Source: Cricetomys ansorgei (lineage: Eukaryota > Chordata > Mammalia > Rodentia > Nesomyidae). From it: DNA of 64,000 bases. The position numbers and the translations under genes were made by a program. This document shows positions 13,582-24,440 of this stretch, piece after piece. Location: NCBI GenBank assembly GCA_026225945.1, contig JAMJFZ010000701.1, positions 1 to 64,000 of the forward strand. Reading direction: 5' to 3'. Within the stretch, counting starts at the first letter, position 1; every line of letters begins with the position of its first letter. A model generated the notes under the pieces. It did no database searches, was not told where the DNA came from, and saw only the letters and a program-made list of their open reading frames with translations.

Positions 13582-16413
13582 TGAAAAACAAAAAAATTAA
13601 CTATGATTATTCCCGTAGCTTGAGTTTATGAATAATTCCCTTTAAAACCATTCCAAACACCCAAACAGCACTTATTTTATTGAATGTTATCTATTTTGAT
13701 AAATATTATACCTCATGTGTGTCTGTTCTATAGCACCACTTTATACACCTAATATAAAATATTTTAATATGTCAATATCAAATTAAAACAAAAAGAAGAC
13801 ATACATTATTTAATAGTACAAATACACACATTTCACTCTGATTGTGAAAATATGTGTAGTGCATCCCAAGTTCTGGAAATGTTTTTCTATTCTGTCACTT
13901 TATAACACAACCTTAGATTCTATTGGAAAATTAAGAGCACTTAAACAATAGTGAGGAAATGCTATTGCACTCCTATGTGGAGCAGCTGTGTACAATACAG
14001 GAAAAGACGGATTTATTCTTATAGAAGCATATTGTGACACATAGCTGTGGGACAAAATAAAAACTGAGAGATTAATTTAGAATGGTCTTGCTTTATAAGA
14101 AGTTTGTAGATGTATTTTAAAAAAAGGTACTAATCAGTAACACTTTGCAACATTTGTATGCCTGAGGCTCTTGTGCTTATGTGCTGCATTTGTGTGTGTT
14201 TGCATTATATGTATTAAAACTTACAGGATGCATTTTATTCAATAGAATCCCAATTGTACTTGTCAATTTTAAAATGCAATCATTATTATCCTAGTGTTCT
14301 TTTACCTCTCATGACCTTAGAATTCTAAAAGCAGTCTAAAGGTCTCTCGATTCCAGTGCCCAGAGATTATGCTACAATGTATATGATAAGAATACAATTC
14401 AAACATGCTTTTCTGTAACAATGAAAGCACTGTGCAGAGCTGAGTGAAGAGGCATTCTGCATCCTGGGGTCAGGGAAATGAATTAAAGAATATCAAAGGA
14501 GTTATGGCTGCCTCTTCTCACCTCCTACAATATCAAAACAACTCTGCATCAGTATCCAGAGTTGTCAAGAGTTTAGAGGAAAAAGGCAAGCTACTTTGCA
14601 TCATTTCTCTCTTAAATTTGTGTGTTGTTCAAATTTAGAATCTCCTTTGCTTTTTCTACTAGCAGTCATCTTCTGGCCCTCAGTCTTCATGATTTCCTGT
14701 TAAATTTGATGAGGAACCTTACTCTCGAGTTTAGGCAACACAGATTTTTGATTGCTTTCTAAATTTCAAAGTAACTAATTATCTTCTCTATTTAAGGTTT
14801 ATCTAACCAGCAATATCATCTTTTCCAACAAAATCTGTAAATGTAGCCTTACCACTATCACACATGTTTTCTCTGTTTCTTAGTAGTAGTATCAAACATC
14901 TGAGGTAGAGACCCCAAAACCTATATGTGACCATGGTTTATTGCATATTGGATAATTTATTTGTTGCCTATGACTATACCACAGCAGTTCTTAATGTCTA
15001 AGGCATAATATCATTAAAAATGAAAATAAATGTCATTAAGGAGAATTTTTCTTAGGAGACTTTTTCAAACACCCTCCAAGAGATGGAGACAAATACTAGA
15101 ACTTCCACAAGTGAAAACCCAAACCCTGCACATGCAGGGTCAATAAAGAACAAGTTTTATCAGTTATAGGTCTCAAAGTATGTATAATGTGCATGTGTAA
15201 AACATATTCAAAACCATATTAGAATAATGCTGAAGCATAAAAATGATATAAATGTGGCATTGGTTTCATAAAATATAGAGAAACACAGGACAGTATTTAC
15301 AGAAATATAAAATGCAAGTTTTCTCTAGAGTGGTAGAGCTGAACCAGTGTAAGATGCAGCATTACTGTTGTCAAAGGTTGGTATCTATCAATAATAAACC
15401 TATCACACTAGGAATTGACAGGGAAGGAAGGACATCAAGCTTTCATTGCCATTCAGTGTTCTATCAGTAGTATAGACACAGGTGCAATGTCAGATTCATT
15501 TACTTTTTGAGTAGAATTCAGAAACTAAAACATCTAACTGTGAGCAGACTATAATCACTTAAACTAAAAATAATAACCCCAGTGGTAGAAAGCAAATTTC
15601 ACACTATGGTAAAAATAGCAGAATCTCTCAAATCCTCATAGGATCAAGGAATCTTGTTTCCGTATATTTAGTTTTAATGCCAAAGGTGATGACATTAAAT
15701 GATGGTGTGCAGGCTTTAGAAGAAGAGTCTTTGTGAAAAGTTTGTGCTCTTAGAATATAAGTGTACTCTTTGCATTAGATTTAGTCCTTGCATGCCGGTG
15801 GGAGATGCAGTCAGGGGAACACTTCACTGCAGCCTCCTGACTATTTGCTCATGATACTGGCAATAAATGAGTTTCTATAGAAAGATCATTGGTATCCATG
15901 TGTGGTAACTATTAAGAGCCAGAACTCTGCAATGAAGCCCTGTAGAATGTCCTATGGGTTAGAGTTGGCAGCACGCAGGACAGAATCTATGAGAATCACA
16001 CACAAAATTGAGGCTGAGTCATTAAAGTGAATGGATAAATATTTTTCAGCAAATCCTCAAATACCCTGTGGCAATATTTTGGTCCTGTGGTTTGAATGAA
16101 GAGGACAGAAGACCACAAAATATTTTGGTTTACCCATCTACAGAGCTCTGACAAAGTGCCCATGCATATCAAGAAATAGAAAACTGGGATGTGTAAGAGG
16201 AACTTACCGAATTTGAAAGAGATACTTGAAAAAGCCTCTTGGTGCATGTTTCTTAGCTGCGTACAATGAGAAAGCACAGTCCTGGGGCAAGTCTCCATCA
16301 CTACTTTCATTGATTATTACTCTCCCAAAACACCTGTTTTCAGATGATTTGCATAATATGAGAGGAAGCTTCAAGAGCAACACTACCAAAATTGAAGTGA
16401 ATAACTTTTCCAT
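488..16413 (-). CDS. Vomeronasal type-2 receptor (V2R, family C GPCR), exons 1-5 of 6; 3' end outside window
   Basis: This is a class C G-protein-coupled receptor of the vomeronasal organ, a family that detects peptide and protein pheromones at the sensory neuron surface. Five exons were placed by family motifs and splice sites: 16208-16413, 5889-6177, 4000-4806, 932-1159 and 488-611 (206, 289, 807, 228 and 124 bp). Each internal junction has AG acceptor and GT donor dinucleotides, and the phases agree. Together they read 551 codons without a stop: signal peptide, Venus-flytrap ligand domain, then the start of the cysteine-rich linker. The last exon, which carries the seven helices, must lie left of position 1, so intactness of the whole gene is unknown. 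Intron 1 is about 10 kb, swollen by retroelements. It is clearly a V2R; which member, and whether it is expressed, cannot be told from here. Confidence 0.93.
932..1159 (-). CDS. V2R exon 4: distal ligand-binding domain
   Basis: The acceptor CTCTTTAG|ATA is at 1161-1160 and the donor CAG|GTGGGT at 932/931, giving 76 codons in phase 0 at both ends (residues 435-510). The peptide HRFLKNMQFSNPIGD, then EYDIHIISNFPQGLGMKV, then FPYGQQLYLSDDMMQWAT is diagnostic of V2R exon 4. No damage is seen. Confidence 0.93.
1501..1741. repeat. AT-rich microsatellite with (TA)n and (TG)n tracts
   Basis: Long TA runs alternate with short TGTG and TATG runs, inside V2R intron 3. Confidence 0.95.
2778..2850. repeat. 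(CT)n then (CA)n microsatellite
   Basis: About 50 bp of CT repeat runs into ACACAC with interruptions. Confidence 0.95.
3778..3836. repeat. (TA)n microsatellite
   Basis: About 29 uninterrupted TA units lie in intron 3, 160 bp past the exon 3 donor. Confidence 0.97.
4000..4806 (-). CDS. V2R exon 3: main ligand-binding exon
   Basis: The acceptor TTTCCTTTAG|ATT lies at 4808-4807 and the donor GAG|GTAAAG at 4000/3999, giving 269 whole codons (residues 166-434). The frame holds V2R/ANF-receptor signatures such as ITYGPFHPPLSDQDKFP, YFNWTWVGLVIHDDDQG, GEMQRNGVCLAFVN, SANIVIIYG, KIWVTTSQWD and YNIYNAVYAVAHALHE. There is no internal stop. If splicing failed, the frame would run on into intron 3 and through the TA repeat at 3778-3836 as Tyr-Ile repeats, so an ORF finder overextends it. 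Confidence 0.95.
4807..5888. other. V2R intron 2, probably repeat-derived in part
   Basis: The left part (4930-5110) and right part (5560-5760) are purine-rich on the plus strand with GGGAGGAGA-type runs and an A-rich end near 5735-5745. This resembles decayed L1 3' ends but is too short and diverged for me to be sure. No coding remnant is seen. Confidence 0.35.
5889..6177 (-). CDS. V2R exon 2: start of ligand-binding domain
   Basis: The acceptor TTTTCAG|T at 6179-6178 follows a pyrimidine run, and the donor is CAG|GTGAGG at 5889/5888. The reading frame gives LPSKIYQNVLSLYFAIEEIN, the strongly conserved opening of the V2R Venus-flytrap lobe, and ends in LTGPLWRTSAQVAQFLQLD then MTPQ, as V2R exon 2 usually does. 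It covers residues 69 to 165 of the predicted protein. No stop or frameshift is seen. Confidence 0.92.
6178..7199. other. V2R intron 1, first part
   Basis: AT-rich noncoding sequence. I recognise no element and no gene. Confidence 0.5.
7200..7500 (+). mobile_element. L1 ORF1-like fragment
   Basis: The plus frame starting METLKARRTWSDDLQTL is close to the conserved C-terminal part of L1 ORF1 proteins (ETL-ARR-W). The frame decays after about 40 codons. It is a short dead fragment in V2R intron 1. Confidence 0.55.
7501..8889. other. V2R intron 1, unassigned
   Basis: No exon or repeat could be assigned. The A-rich sequence around 7500-7610 may continue the L1 debris. Confidence 0.4.
8890..9840 (+). 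mobile_element. L1 3' end: ORF2 C-terminus and 3' UTR
   Basis: From about 8930 the sequence follows the end of rodent L1 ORF2 (AAATGGATCAAGAACCTCAA, later a TACATAAAGTAATGCTCAA stretch). After about 9430 it follows a rodent L1 3' UTR (GTCCTCTGCATATATACTAT, GGGTCTCCAATTCTTGAG). Many frame breaks show it is dead. It lies opposite to the V2R in intron 1. Confidence 0.75.
9990..10394 (-). repeat. ERV 3' LTR with TATA-like box and polyadenylation signal
   Basis: On the minus strand the LTR opens with TG at 10394 right after the purine tract. It has CTATAAAA at about 10124-10117 and AATAAA at 10102-10097. The right edge of U5 is uncertain (within about 9985-10015). Both the promoter-like and poly(A) signals face the same way as the V2R. 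Confidence 0.7.
10395..10408 (-). other. ERV polypurine tract
   Basis: CAAAAAGGGGGAAA on the minus strand sits directly before the LTR's first TG, as expected for the plus-strand primer of reverse transcription. Confidence 0.75.
10578..12198 (-). pseudogene. Retroviral env remnant (surface and transmembrane parts), broken
   Basis: Successive minus-strand frames at 12198-11956, 11936-11718, 11459-11253 and 11045-10578 fit pieces of one envelope gene in order. The first two are surface-subunit-like with several N-glycosylation sequons. The third ends in a hydrophobic stretch near the expected fusion region. The last, 155 codons, is the best preserved: it has the CDPQFHHLCMTP cysteine motif of betaretrovirus-type transmembrane subunits, a membrane anchor at about residues 84-110 and a 45-residue tail. 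Frames are separated by stops, shifts and an A/T-rich insertion at 11462-11550, and the N-terminus is absent. No functional protein is expected. Confidence 0.75.
11462..11550. repeat. A/T low-complexity tract inside the env remnant
   Basis: An AAATTAAATTAA-type tract of about 90 bp interrupts env between its surface and transmembrane portions. Confidence 0.8.
12201..12835. other. V2R intron 1, unassigned; possible LTR-like stretch
   Basis: No coding sequence is seen. Around 12480-12660 there is a more complex segment with an AATAAA on the plus strand that might be an old LTR, but I could not define its ends. Confidence 0.3.
12836..12965. repeat. (AC)n microsatellite, two interrupted tracts
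   Basis: AC-rich tracts at about 12836-12870 and 12929-12965. Confidence 0.9.
13525..13582. repeat. (AC)n(AT)n compound microsatellite
   Basis: About 35 bp of AC repeat passes straight into about 23 bp of TA repeat. Confidence 0.97.
13583..16207. other. V2R intron 1, right part, unassigned
   Basis: No exon, gene or confident repeat was recognised in this 2.6 kb of noncoding sequence. Confidence 0.5.
16208..16413 (-). CDS. V2R exon 1: start codon and signal peptide
   Basis: The ATG at 16413-16411 opens a hydrophobic leader, MEKLFTSILVVLLLKLPL, ending near a Cys that suits a signal-peptide cleavage region. The rest of the exon reads like the mature N-terminus of V2Rs, with paired cysteines (ENRCFGR and PQDCAFSLY) and the closing FKYLFQIR. 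The donor reads CG|GTAAGT at 16208/16207, leaving two bases that join the first T of exon 2 to form an Arg codon. An in-frame ATG 17 codons upstream is possible, but the one chosen gives the normal leader length. The exon lies about 10 kb from exon 2, so a gene finder could miss it or call it an orphan. Confidence 0.9.
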
Positions 16414-17169
16414 GTTAGCCAGACTGTCAGCCTGGGCTTTTGGGCTATGGAGAACTAGCAGCATGTGTCAGAAAAATCATGTCATAAGTGCATATATGTT
16501 TGCTTCCATTAAATTTGGTGACTGGGGAGCACGCAAAAAATACACAATTATTTCTTTTCAATCTGCCCCAAATTCTCAGGAGGAACAGAAAATACCTTGC
16601 TCAATGATTCTGCACCTGTGTTATATTCAATTGACAAACACAGTTTTCAAAACATGTTATGGGGATGATATTTTCCTGCCTTGGGTGGTATGACTTTATA
16701 ATAGTCCCTGGTGTAGGTTTCCCAGAGTTAAATTTCTCTTGACCAGATGTGCTCAGAAACCTGTGTTAATCAGCCATTTGTTTGACCATGTTCAACCAGA
16801 TCAGTGACTTTCTTCACAAAAATATCCAAAGCTGTCCAGAGTGCAAGACACAAGCCATTATGTGCTCCATTACCCCAGACACATATGGGTAAATATGTAG
16901 TCCTCATGTTCAGCCACCTACAGAACATTCACCATGTGATCTTTGAACAACTCTAAATGACACTCATGTGGTGAATTGCAGACAATCTAATGTGCATTCC
17001 AATATGTCAAGAACAAACTATCATGCCAATTCCATGTATTCCCTAAATTATGCTGGCCACATATCACCTAGACAGTTGCTCAATGTGAGCATAGACACAG
17101 ATTCAAATGGAATTCTAATAAATGATAACTCCCTCATTCTTCAATTCCTATTGATGGATATTTTTTGAT
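16414..17169. other. Upstream region of the V2R gene
   Basis: This is the presumed 5' UTR and promoter side of the receptor (transcription runs leftwards). No TATA box or 5' UTR exon could be placed with confidence, and no coding sequence is seen. Confidence 0.4.
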
Positions 17170-17350
17170 AAAAAAATTCTTCACCTGCAGCATTGGCTTT
17201 TATTCCCATTATTTCTGCTCATTTCATAACAACGCATTTCTGGAATAACCTGGTCATTTCTTTTTCTGAATTCTTTGTTTTCAGTTCTTTATAAAATTTG
17301 AATATTAGTCATATGTCAGGTGAATAGCAGTCAAAGACTCTCTCATTTTG
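17170..17350 (-). mobile_element. L1 ORF2 fragment, reverse orientation
   Basis: Plus-strand text such as TTCTTTATAAAATTTGAATA and ATTAGTCATATGTCAGGTGA matches the complement of a well-known stretch of rodent L1 ORF2. It is a short dead fragment. Confidence 0.6.
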
Positions 17351-18054
17351 TGGCCTTATTTGTCAGGAGCCCCATCAGGGGATGCAGCCAGGTTTGGGTT
17401 TTGAGCAGTTATAGCCCACCATTTGCTTCCTGGAGATTGTCTCTTTAACAGTCCTTTTTGCTGCTATTGCTATTGGACTCTGGCATTCTGATTGCTATTA
17501 GAGTCACTTTATCACTCTGGTGGTATAAAATTTCTGTCATGTCTTCAGTCCCTCATAACAACAGTGGTGATTTTCTGAGGGGACAATGCCACTTCAGCTA
17601 AATTGATGGTTCAATTGAAACTCAAGAAAGAATAACTAAGAAATGTGCAAGGTCAAATAGACTAAGAGATTGTGTTTTGCCAGCTGCAAAGGACAAAGTT
17701 ACCTGGGGAAAGCAAAACATATTCTTGGCTGCTGAGGACTTGTCAGATCAAGAAGCAAATACAAAGCTGATTAATAGATGATGGGTGAGTTTCAGTACAC
17801 ACTGCTAAGGATGATTAAATTTGATTTTCCTCTTTTACCATATTATTATGAATTTGCTGATGCACCCCAAGAACATGAACACAATAGAGCAGATAGACTT
17901 TTTTCTCTATATGATAAAATAGAAAATAAAAATTATATTACTTTTGATCCCTTGATTATCTTTAATAGCAAATTAATAGAATGATTGATTACTGTTTAGT
18001 TACCTTAAAGTGCAGCCTAACAAGGAAATTGTCTAAGAGCAAATATTTGGTTTC
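17351..18054. other. Unassigned intergenic sequence
   Basis: The segment from 17360 opens TGTCAGGAGCCCCATC and has a TATAAAA-like box near 17525, which could mean an old LTR. Nothing coding is recognised. Confidence 0.3.
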
Positions 18055-21003
18055 CATAAAGCAAGGTTGTTCGCAATCTTCCTAACTATTTAATAAAATA
18101 CTTGAAGTTTTACTCAGAGCAAGAAGACAACAGAAGGATATCAAGGGGATACAGATTGGAGAGGAAGAAGACAAAGTATTCTTTTTCATAGATGAAGTGA
18201 TTCTGTACACAAATGACCACAAAAATCAACCAGGGAACTCCAACAGCAGATAAACAACTTCACTGAAGTAGTAGTCCTCCTTTATACAAACAACAAATGA
18301 CTAAGAAAGAAATCATGAAAGCAACACCCATCATAATAGCCACAGACAACATAAAATACTATGGAATGACTCTAACCAAGGAAGTGAAAGAATTGTTTGA
18401 TGAAAACTTTAAGTATTTGAAGAAAGAAATTGAAGAAGACCACAGAAGGAAAGATCTACCATATTCCTCAATTGGTAGGATTAACATAGTAAAAATGGTC
18501 ATCATACAAAAAGCAATCTACAGATTCAGTGCAATCCTCATCAAAATCCTGAACACAATTCTCTACAGACCTTGAAAGGACAATATTCTAAAAAATAAAA
18601 AAATAATAAAAAACTCCGGAGATCTAAAATAATCCTGAAAAATAAAAGAATTTCTGATGGTATCAACATTCCTGATCTCAGGTTGTTCTACAGAGCTATA
18701 GTAATAAAAACCACATGGTATTGGCATAAAAGCAGACATGTTAATCAATGGAGATGAAAGGAAGATCCACACTTAAATTTACACACTTATGGACACCTGA
18801 CTTTTGATAAAGAATCCAGAAATACACACTGGACAGCATCTTCAAAAACAGTGATGCTGGACAAACTGGAATTCTGCTTGTAGAAGAATACAAATAGATC
18901 CATATTTTCCAGCCCACACAAAACTCAAGTTCAAGTATATCAAATACCACAACATAAAACCAGATACACTGAACATAATAGAAGAGAAAGTGGGGAATAC
19001 CCTTGAATGCATTGGCTCAGGAGACAACTTCCTGAACAGAACCAAAAGTATCTCAGTCACTAAGGTCATCAACAAATGGGACATCATGAAATTGAAAAAT
19101 TTCTATATGGCAAAAGACACTGTAAATAAGATAAAATGGCAGTCTACAGAAAGGGAAAAGATGTTCATCAACTCCACATCAAATGGACAACTCATATCAA
19201 AAATATATAAAGAGTTCAAGAAACTAGACATCAGTAAACCAAATAATGCAATCAGAAAATTGGGTACAGATCTAAAAGAATTCTCAAAAGAGGAATATTG
19301 AATGGCTGAGAAACACATAAAGAAATGTTCAACATCCTTAGCCATCAGGGAAATGCAAACCAAAACTACTCTCAGATTCCATAGTATACCTATCAGAATG
19401 ACTAAGTACAATAAAACAAATGACAACTCATGCCTCAAGGTTGTGGATCAAGGGGAGCACTCCTTCACTGATGGTGAGTGTGCAAATTTGTAATACCATT
19501 ATGGAAAACAATGAGGCCATTCCTCACGAAATTGGAAATCAATCTCCCTCAAGACCCATTTAGGCCCCTCCTGGACTTATACCCCAAGAACATTCCATCC
19601 TACCAGAAGGACTTTCCTCAACTATGTTCATAACAGCTTGTTCATGATGGCCATAAATTGTGAGCAATCTAGATGTCCCTCACCTGAAGAAATGATAAAT
19701 AAATTGTGGTACATTTACACAATTCAGCTATTTAAAAAAATGACTACATGAATTTTTCAGGCACATGGATGAAATGAGAGAAAAACATTCTGAGAGAGTT
19801 ATCTCTGTCCCAGAGAGAAAAACTGTGGCATGTACTCACTTATAAGTAGTTATTAACTGTTAAGATGAGGACAAAGGTCTGCAATCCACAGATCCAGAGA
19901 GACTGAACAACTAGGAGGGGCTATGTTGTAACCTGGGGATCTCCATGGTTGGAGGGAGGTGTAACAGACAGCATGGTTGGACTGGGGGCGTATGAGACTA
20001 GTAGCATGGGAGTCCAGGTGTAGAAAGAGGTATGGAAAGAGGGAGTGTATGGAGGGACAGCAGGAACTAGGGGACATTGAGGGGTGATATGGGGACTAAA
20101 GGCAGTGGAAACTCACTGGAGGATATGATGGAGACCTTGGGAAGGACCTTTATCTATTGAGGATGGGAACCTGAACAGACCATCCATGTAGCTAGTGACA
20201 TTTTAAGTGTAGAAACTGGGACACCACCACAGTCACAAAACCTTGGACCTCCCTTCCTATAGGACACACTAGGACAATGGAAAGGCAAAACACCATTCCA
20301 AGGGAGAAAATCTCTGTGGCTATCTTAGAACCAAGAGTGAGTGAAGCTGACCTTGAACCCCACATTTCTCATCATGAGGGCAGTAAGAGTTTGGGTGCTC
20401 CTCACTTTTTAGCCCTGGCCAGAGCTCAGACAATTATAGTAAATATCTTTAGCAAAGGAATGTGGCTTGGTTGTAGCTTATCTGAGCTGTAGCTGGAAGC
20501 ATAGTAATAAGTCCATATACTGATAAGGCGCCTTCTTCTTTTTCACTGTGAAACCACACCTTATGCAGAAGGTGCCCTTGCAAGATCTTGATGCTTAGAC
20601 CAGCTCCACATGAAAATGAGGCTTCTCCATTATTGTTTTCTTAACAAGTAGATCCAAAACCTGGGTACCAAAGACCTCCCCTGCCTGTATTCTATAAATG
20701 TAACCACACTTGCTTTAGTAAATGAGAGATATGCACCTCTGACAGCATCTCCTGAGAGCATGGTTTGCTGTTGTCTGTTGTTACTACTCTGATCTGGGAC
20801 CCGCCAGGAAGATTTAACCCATGCCATGCCCTTTCCTACCTAGGGACTTTGCTGTTGGCTGAGGGGGAGGACCTATAGTCGGAGGAAAGGGAGGACGGGG
20901 AGACCTGGGAGGAATAGATGGAGGGTAGAAGCCATGTTGGTATGTATTATAGGAAAGAAGAAAATAAATGAAAAAAATGTATAAGTAAAATTTATATAAA
21001 AAA
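18055..21003 (+). mobile_element. L1 3' part: ORF2 from RT domain onward and 3' UTR
   Basis: Plus-strand frames read as L1 ORF2: the region after the reverse transcriptase active site, then YYGMTLTKEVKELFDENFK, RKDLPYSSIGRINIVKM and the C-terminal part (EKHIKKCSTSLAIREMQTK). Stops and shifts break them (frames end at 18575, 19301 and 19493). From about 19750 the sequence is 3' UTR, ending in an A-rich stretch at about 20940-21003. The 5' two thirds of the element are missing, as is usual for truncated L1 copies. Confidence 0.85.
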
Positions 21004-21150
21004 GAGCTGGGAAGTGGTGGTGCTCACCTTTAATCTCAGGCAGGGAGATCGCTGTGAGTTTGATATCAGCTCTATCTACAGAATGAATTGCCGGACAGCC
21101 AGAGTTACAACAGAAAGACCCAGTCTTGAAAAAACAAAAACAGAGAAGCA
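21004..21150 (+). mobile_element. B1 SINE
   Basis: It starts GAGCTGGGAAGTGGTGGTGC, a diverged form of the B1 opening. It carries the internal promoter-like GAGTTTGATATCAGC, lacks about 15 bases near the CACTTGGGAGG position and ends in an A-rich tail. Confidence 0.85.
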
Positions 21151-21160
21151 AGCAAAAAGG

Positions 21161-21405
21161 AGGGGCAATAAAGATGGCTCAGTCGATAAGAACACCGGGT
21201 GTTGTTCACAGTATTCTCTTCCATTTAGAGAACCCATATATTAGCTGAAAATCTGCTGTAACGCCCATCCCAGTGGACCTGATGCCCTCTTCTGCCTTCT
21301 GAAAGTACTGCACACATACACACATTGACAAACGTCCATATAACTAAAGTAAAAATAAATGTAAAAGAAGAAAAAACAAAACAAACAAACAAAAAAAGAA
21401 TGGAA
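21161..21405 (+). mobile_element. B2 SINE
   Basis: It opens GGGGCAATAAAGATGGCTCA, has the body marker CTGATGCCCTCTTCTGCC and ends with AAAATAAATGTAAAAG plus an A-rich tail. Confidence 0.88.
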
Positions 21406-23229
21406 TTCTTTATACTAAGGTCACAGCCCTGAAACAAACAGAATTTAGCTCTTTGTGGTACTGCATGGAAGCAGCTGTGACTTTCTTTTTAGGCAGCCTG
21501 ATCAGAAGCAAAAGCATCCTAGTTCTGTCATCATACTAACCCAACATAGCTGTCTATTTAAGGAGAGCATCCACACTATTCATAAGTGACTTCACATTGA
21601 TGTTTTGTGCATTTACACCATTTGCATTTGTGAGAATTGTGGCATTGGTACTTCTCTTAGTTCATGCATTATGAGTTCCAGTTAGGACTGGTTCCTAATA
21701 TACTTTTACAGTATCATTTAATTGACTTTCAGCTCAGAACTTTAGATATAAGATATTCCCCACCAGAGCCATTTCTTTCCATCATTTTCATAATTTACAG
21801 ATATTTCTACATGACTTTGAACTATGAATGCCCCCAGATATGTCTCCTGTTACATTGTAACCATGTTCAGCAGTAGATTTGTTAACTGCTTAGGAATAAT
21901 CAAAAATATGTCCAGACTCCACAAAATGTACATGCTTCCTTTGTTGAGGAAAATCATTGCTTTGGAAATGACTCCCATGGTCTTCTTGCCCAGCTCTTAC
22001 CTCTTGGCTATTCTGATGCTTATACTTGACAGGAAAACTGACTACATTTGGAATTAGCTAACACCCAATCACCTGAGCTTTCCTGTGAGGAATTTTTTCT
22101 AAATTAAATCATTTGGCAGGGGAAGATCTACTTTAAATCAGGATATTTTGAGGTTACAAGACCCACCTTTAGAATAAACCACACCTTCTGCTGCCAGCCT
22201 ACATACAGGATATGGAAGAAGGAAATGTTCCTTTTGCTTGCTTTCCCTAACTGTGGCAGTAAGTACATTAGAATCTACTTTTTCAGAATTCTGGTGAAAC
22301 TGAAAACCAGCTGAGACAACCAGCTTTATGGACTGAACAACTACAGGATTCTAGAACTTTCCATTATTAGACAGCCATTGGTATATTAGCTGTACCAGAG
22401 ACTGTGACAGTCTAATAAATCCACTTTCTACATACACAGAGAGATTTATTCCTGCAGATCTGGTCATCTAGTAAACCTAGACAAATACTGCCGTGTTTTT
22501 TTTTCACCTAGGCACCCAGAAAGATGTGCTGGCTAACAATATGCTCATATAAGGCATTCTTCCTTGCTCCATTTTTCACGAAGTATTCAAGTTACCATGG
22601 AGACTACACTTTTCCTTATTCATTTGTACAGAGATCGACCTGAATTTCAGGAAGAGAGCTCCTAAAGGAAAGGAGCCATCCTTGAGCCTTCTGGTGGAAG
22701 AAGAACTTATCATCGTGTTTGTGATCTGAATCCTTCTTTTCTGTCAGGATTATCTGAAGTCCCCTACCTACCTGGCTAAGTACCTTCACATCAGCAGACA
22801 TCAGCGTGTACCTCAGGCCGAAAAATACTGTTCGGTGAAATCTCTCTTTAATCGTTAATATTCTGTGAATGCTTCAATGTGTGAGATAGGGAAATCACTC
22901 GACTGTAAGTTGTGTAATGGGCTATGCAAGCTTGTCACTTTGTTTTATAGGGAAAGTTTCTACTAAGCACAGGAAGAAAGAATTGTCAGCTATTGGAGGT
23001 CAGGGATAATTGCTACAGAAATGCACATTTCTGCAGATTTGTGGAAAGTCTGGTCCTGTAGTGGAAGCATAGGCCAGATTCCACTGTGCCTTTTCCCTTT
23101 AGCACACCCTACCCTAAGGGAGGCACTCCTTATCACTCAGGTCTCACTAGCCAATCAGCGCCTTCAGGTGGATTGCCAGAAAGAAGGGGTAGAGAGATCC
23201 TTTGGACGCCATGCTGCAGGCTCAGCTCC
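21406..23229. other. Unassigned intergenic sequence
   Basis: I see no gene or clear repeat in this 1.8 kb. Frames near 21664-22057 have no recognised family. Confidence 0.4.
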
Positions 23230-24124
23230 ATGGCTGATCAGGTTTGGTGTGTTTTGCTGTGAGCATTTTTACCAAGAATTGTGAGAAGAGCACTTGCAGT
23301 CTCTGAAGCAACAAAATGGTGAGCAAAAGAGCGGCTGGCCCAAATGGGGAAGAGATGAAGACAGCTTCGGGAGCTGGGGTGGTGGGTCCTCTGTGGAGAG
23401 CATTGCAAACCGGCAGCCAACATGGCATCAAGTGAGTTCCATGAAACTGCCTGGCTGGGGCAGCAACTGCTTACTAACTTCACTCTGTGGGCTGCATCTG
23501 GGCAACATTGGGAGCAGAGCACTGTGTGTAGAAATATCCTTATAAAAAACAGCACAGTGCTTTTGGTGCATCTGACTATGGCACGTTGCCAAAGTCGGAG
23601 TGGCCCAGGTTCTTTAGTATTTTTTTAGACTTTTTTAGAATTTCCACACTTCTCATTTAAGTGTAAGATCCATTTGCACTTAAGTTTGTGGAGCTTGTGA
23701 ATGGCATTTCATGTGTTGGATAGCACTCCTTTACCAAGCTGGGACATAAAAGAGTAGAATTGATTACTTAAAGAATTTACAAATGCTTAGGAGATACTAG
23801 GGTTACACATATTTATTTACCAGGACTGTCCAGACATGTGGTTCCAACCTATAATAAAAAGGAAAACCCTGGTTTACAACCAGCCATTAGGTCTATCACC
23901 ATGTCAACGAACAGGCCTCTATTTAGCTGGTCAATGGGTCATTTCAGGGACACAACAAACATTATGTCCTGATATACCATAAAATTCAGTATTTTTTTCT
24001 TGTGAAAAATATAATTCTGCCAGATGTGCAAGATGACCCCGGGTGACAATTATTTGAAAAGGCAAAATACTGGCATCTTAAGTGCTGCCCTGATCAAGCA
24101 AGGCTTTCTTTGCCTCCTTCATGA

Positions 24125-24440
24125 AGAAGTGTTGCAGTAGTTTATTTCTGGTTATCTTTAAAATGGTTACTTTGTACATTATTACAGGAAGCGATGCCTA
24201 GGCCTTGACATTTTCAATGCACTGCAGGTGTTGGCTTTATGTAAAGATGTGTGAATTGACATTATCCCATGTGCTATCAATAGAACACCTGAGGAAATTC
24301 TGTGTCAATTATATTCCCTGAGATTTGAAGATCGGGGTTCCACTGTCCATTATTGTGCTGGCCTTGACATGTGGTTCCCTCTGCTGAAATCTGGCAGGGT
24401 TTTCACCTATGAGAAATGCCTCCTAGTCTTCCTTGGTAAG
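24125..24440 (+). repeat. Dispersed element, copy 1 (also at 34.9 kb)
   Basis: It shares GTTGCAG-AGTTTATTT at its left, then an ACCTGAGGA block, GGGGTTCCACT and TCTGCTGA, in the same order as 34865-35155. It is present in tandem copy A but absent from copy B, as a separate insertion would be. A TG start suggests a solo LTR, but no family was identified. Confidence 0.5.

Noticed and set aside
16226..16693. 155-codon plus-strand frame
   Set aside because: It is antisense to V2R exon 1 and its upstream region and shows no family resemblance.
18563..19438. Several minus frames rich in hydrophobic residues
   Set aside because: They are antisense shadows of L1 ORF2; the same effect is seen at 53543-54208.
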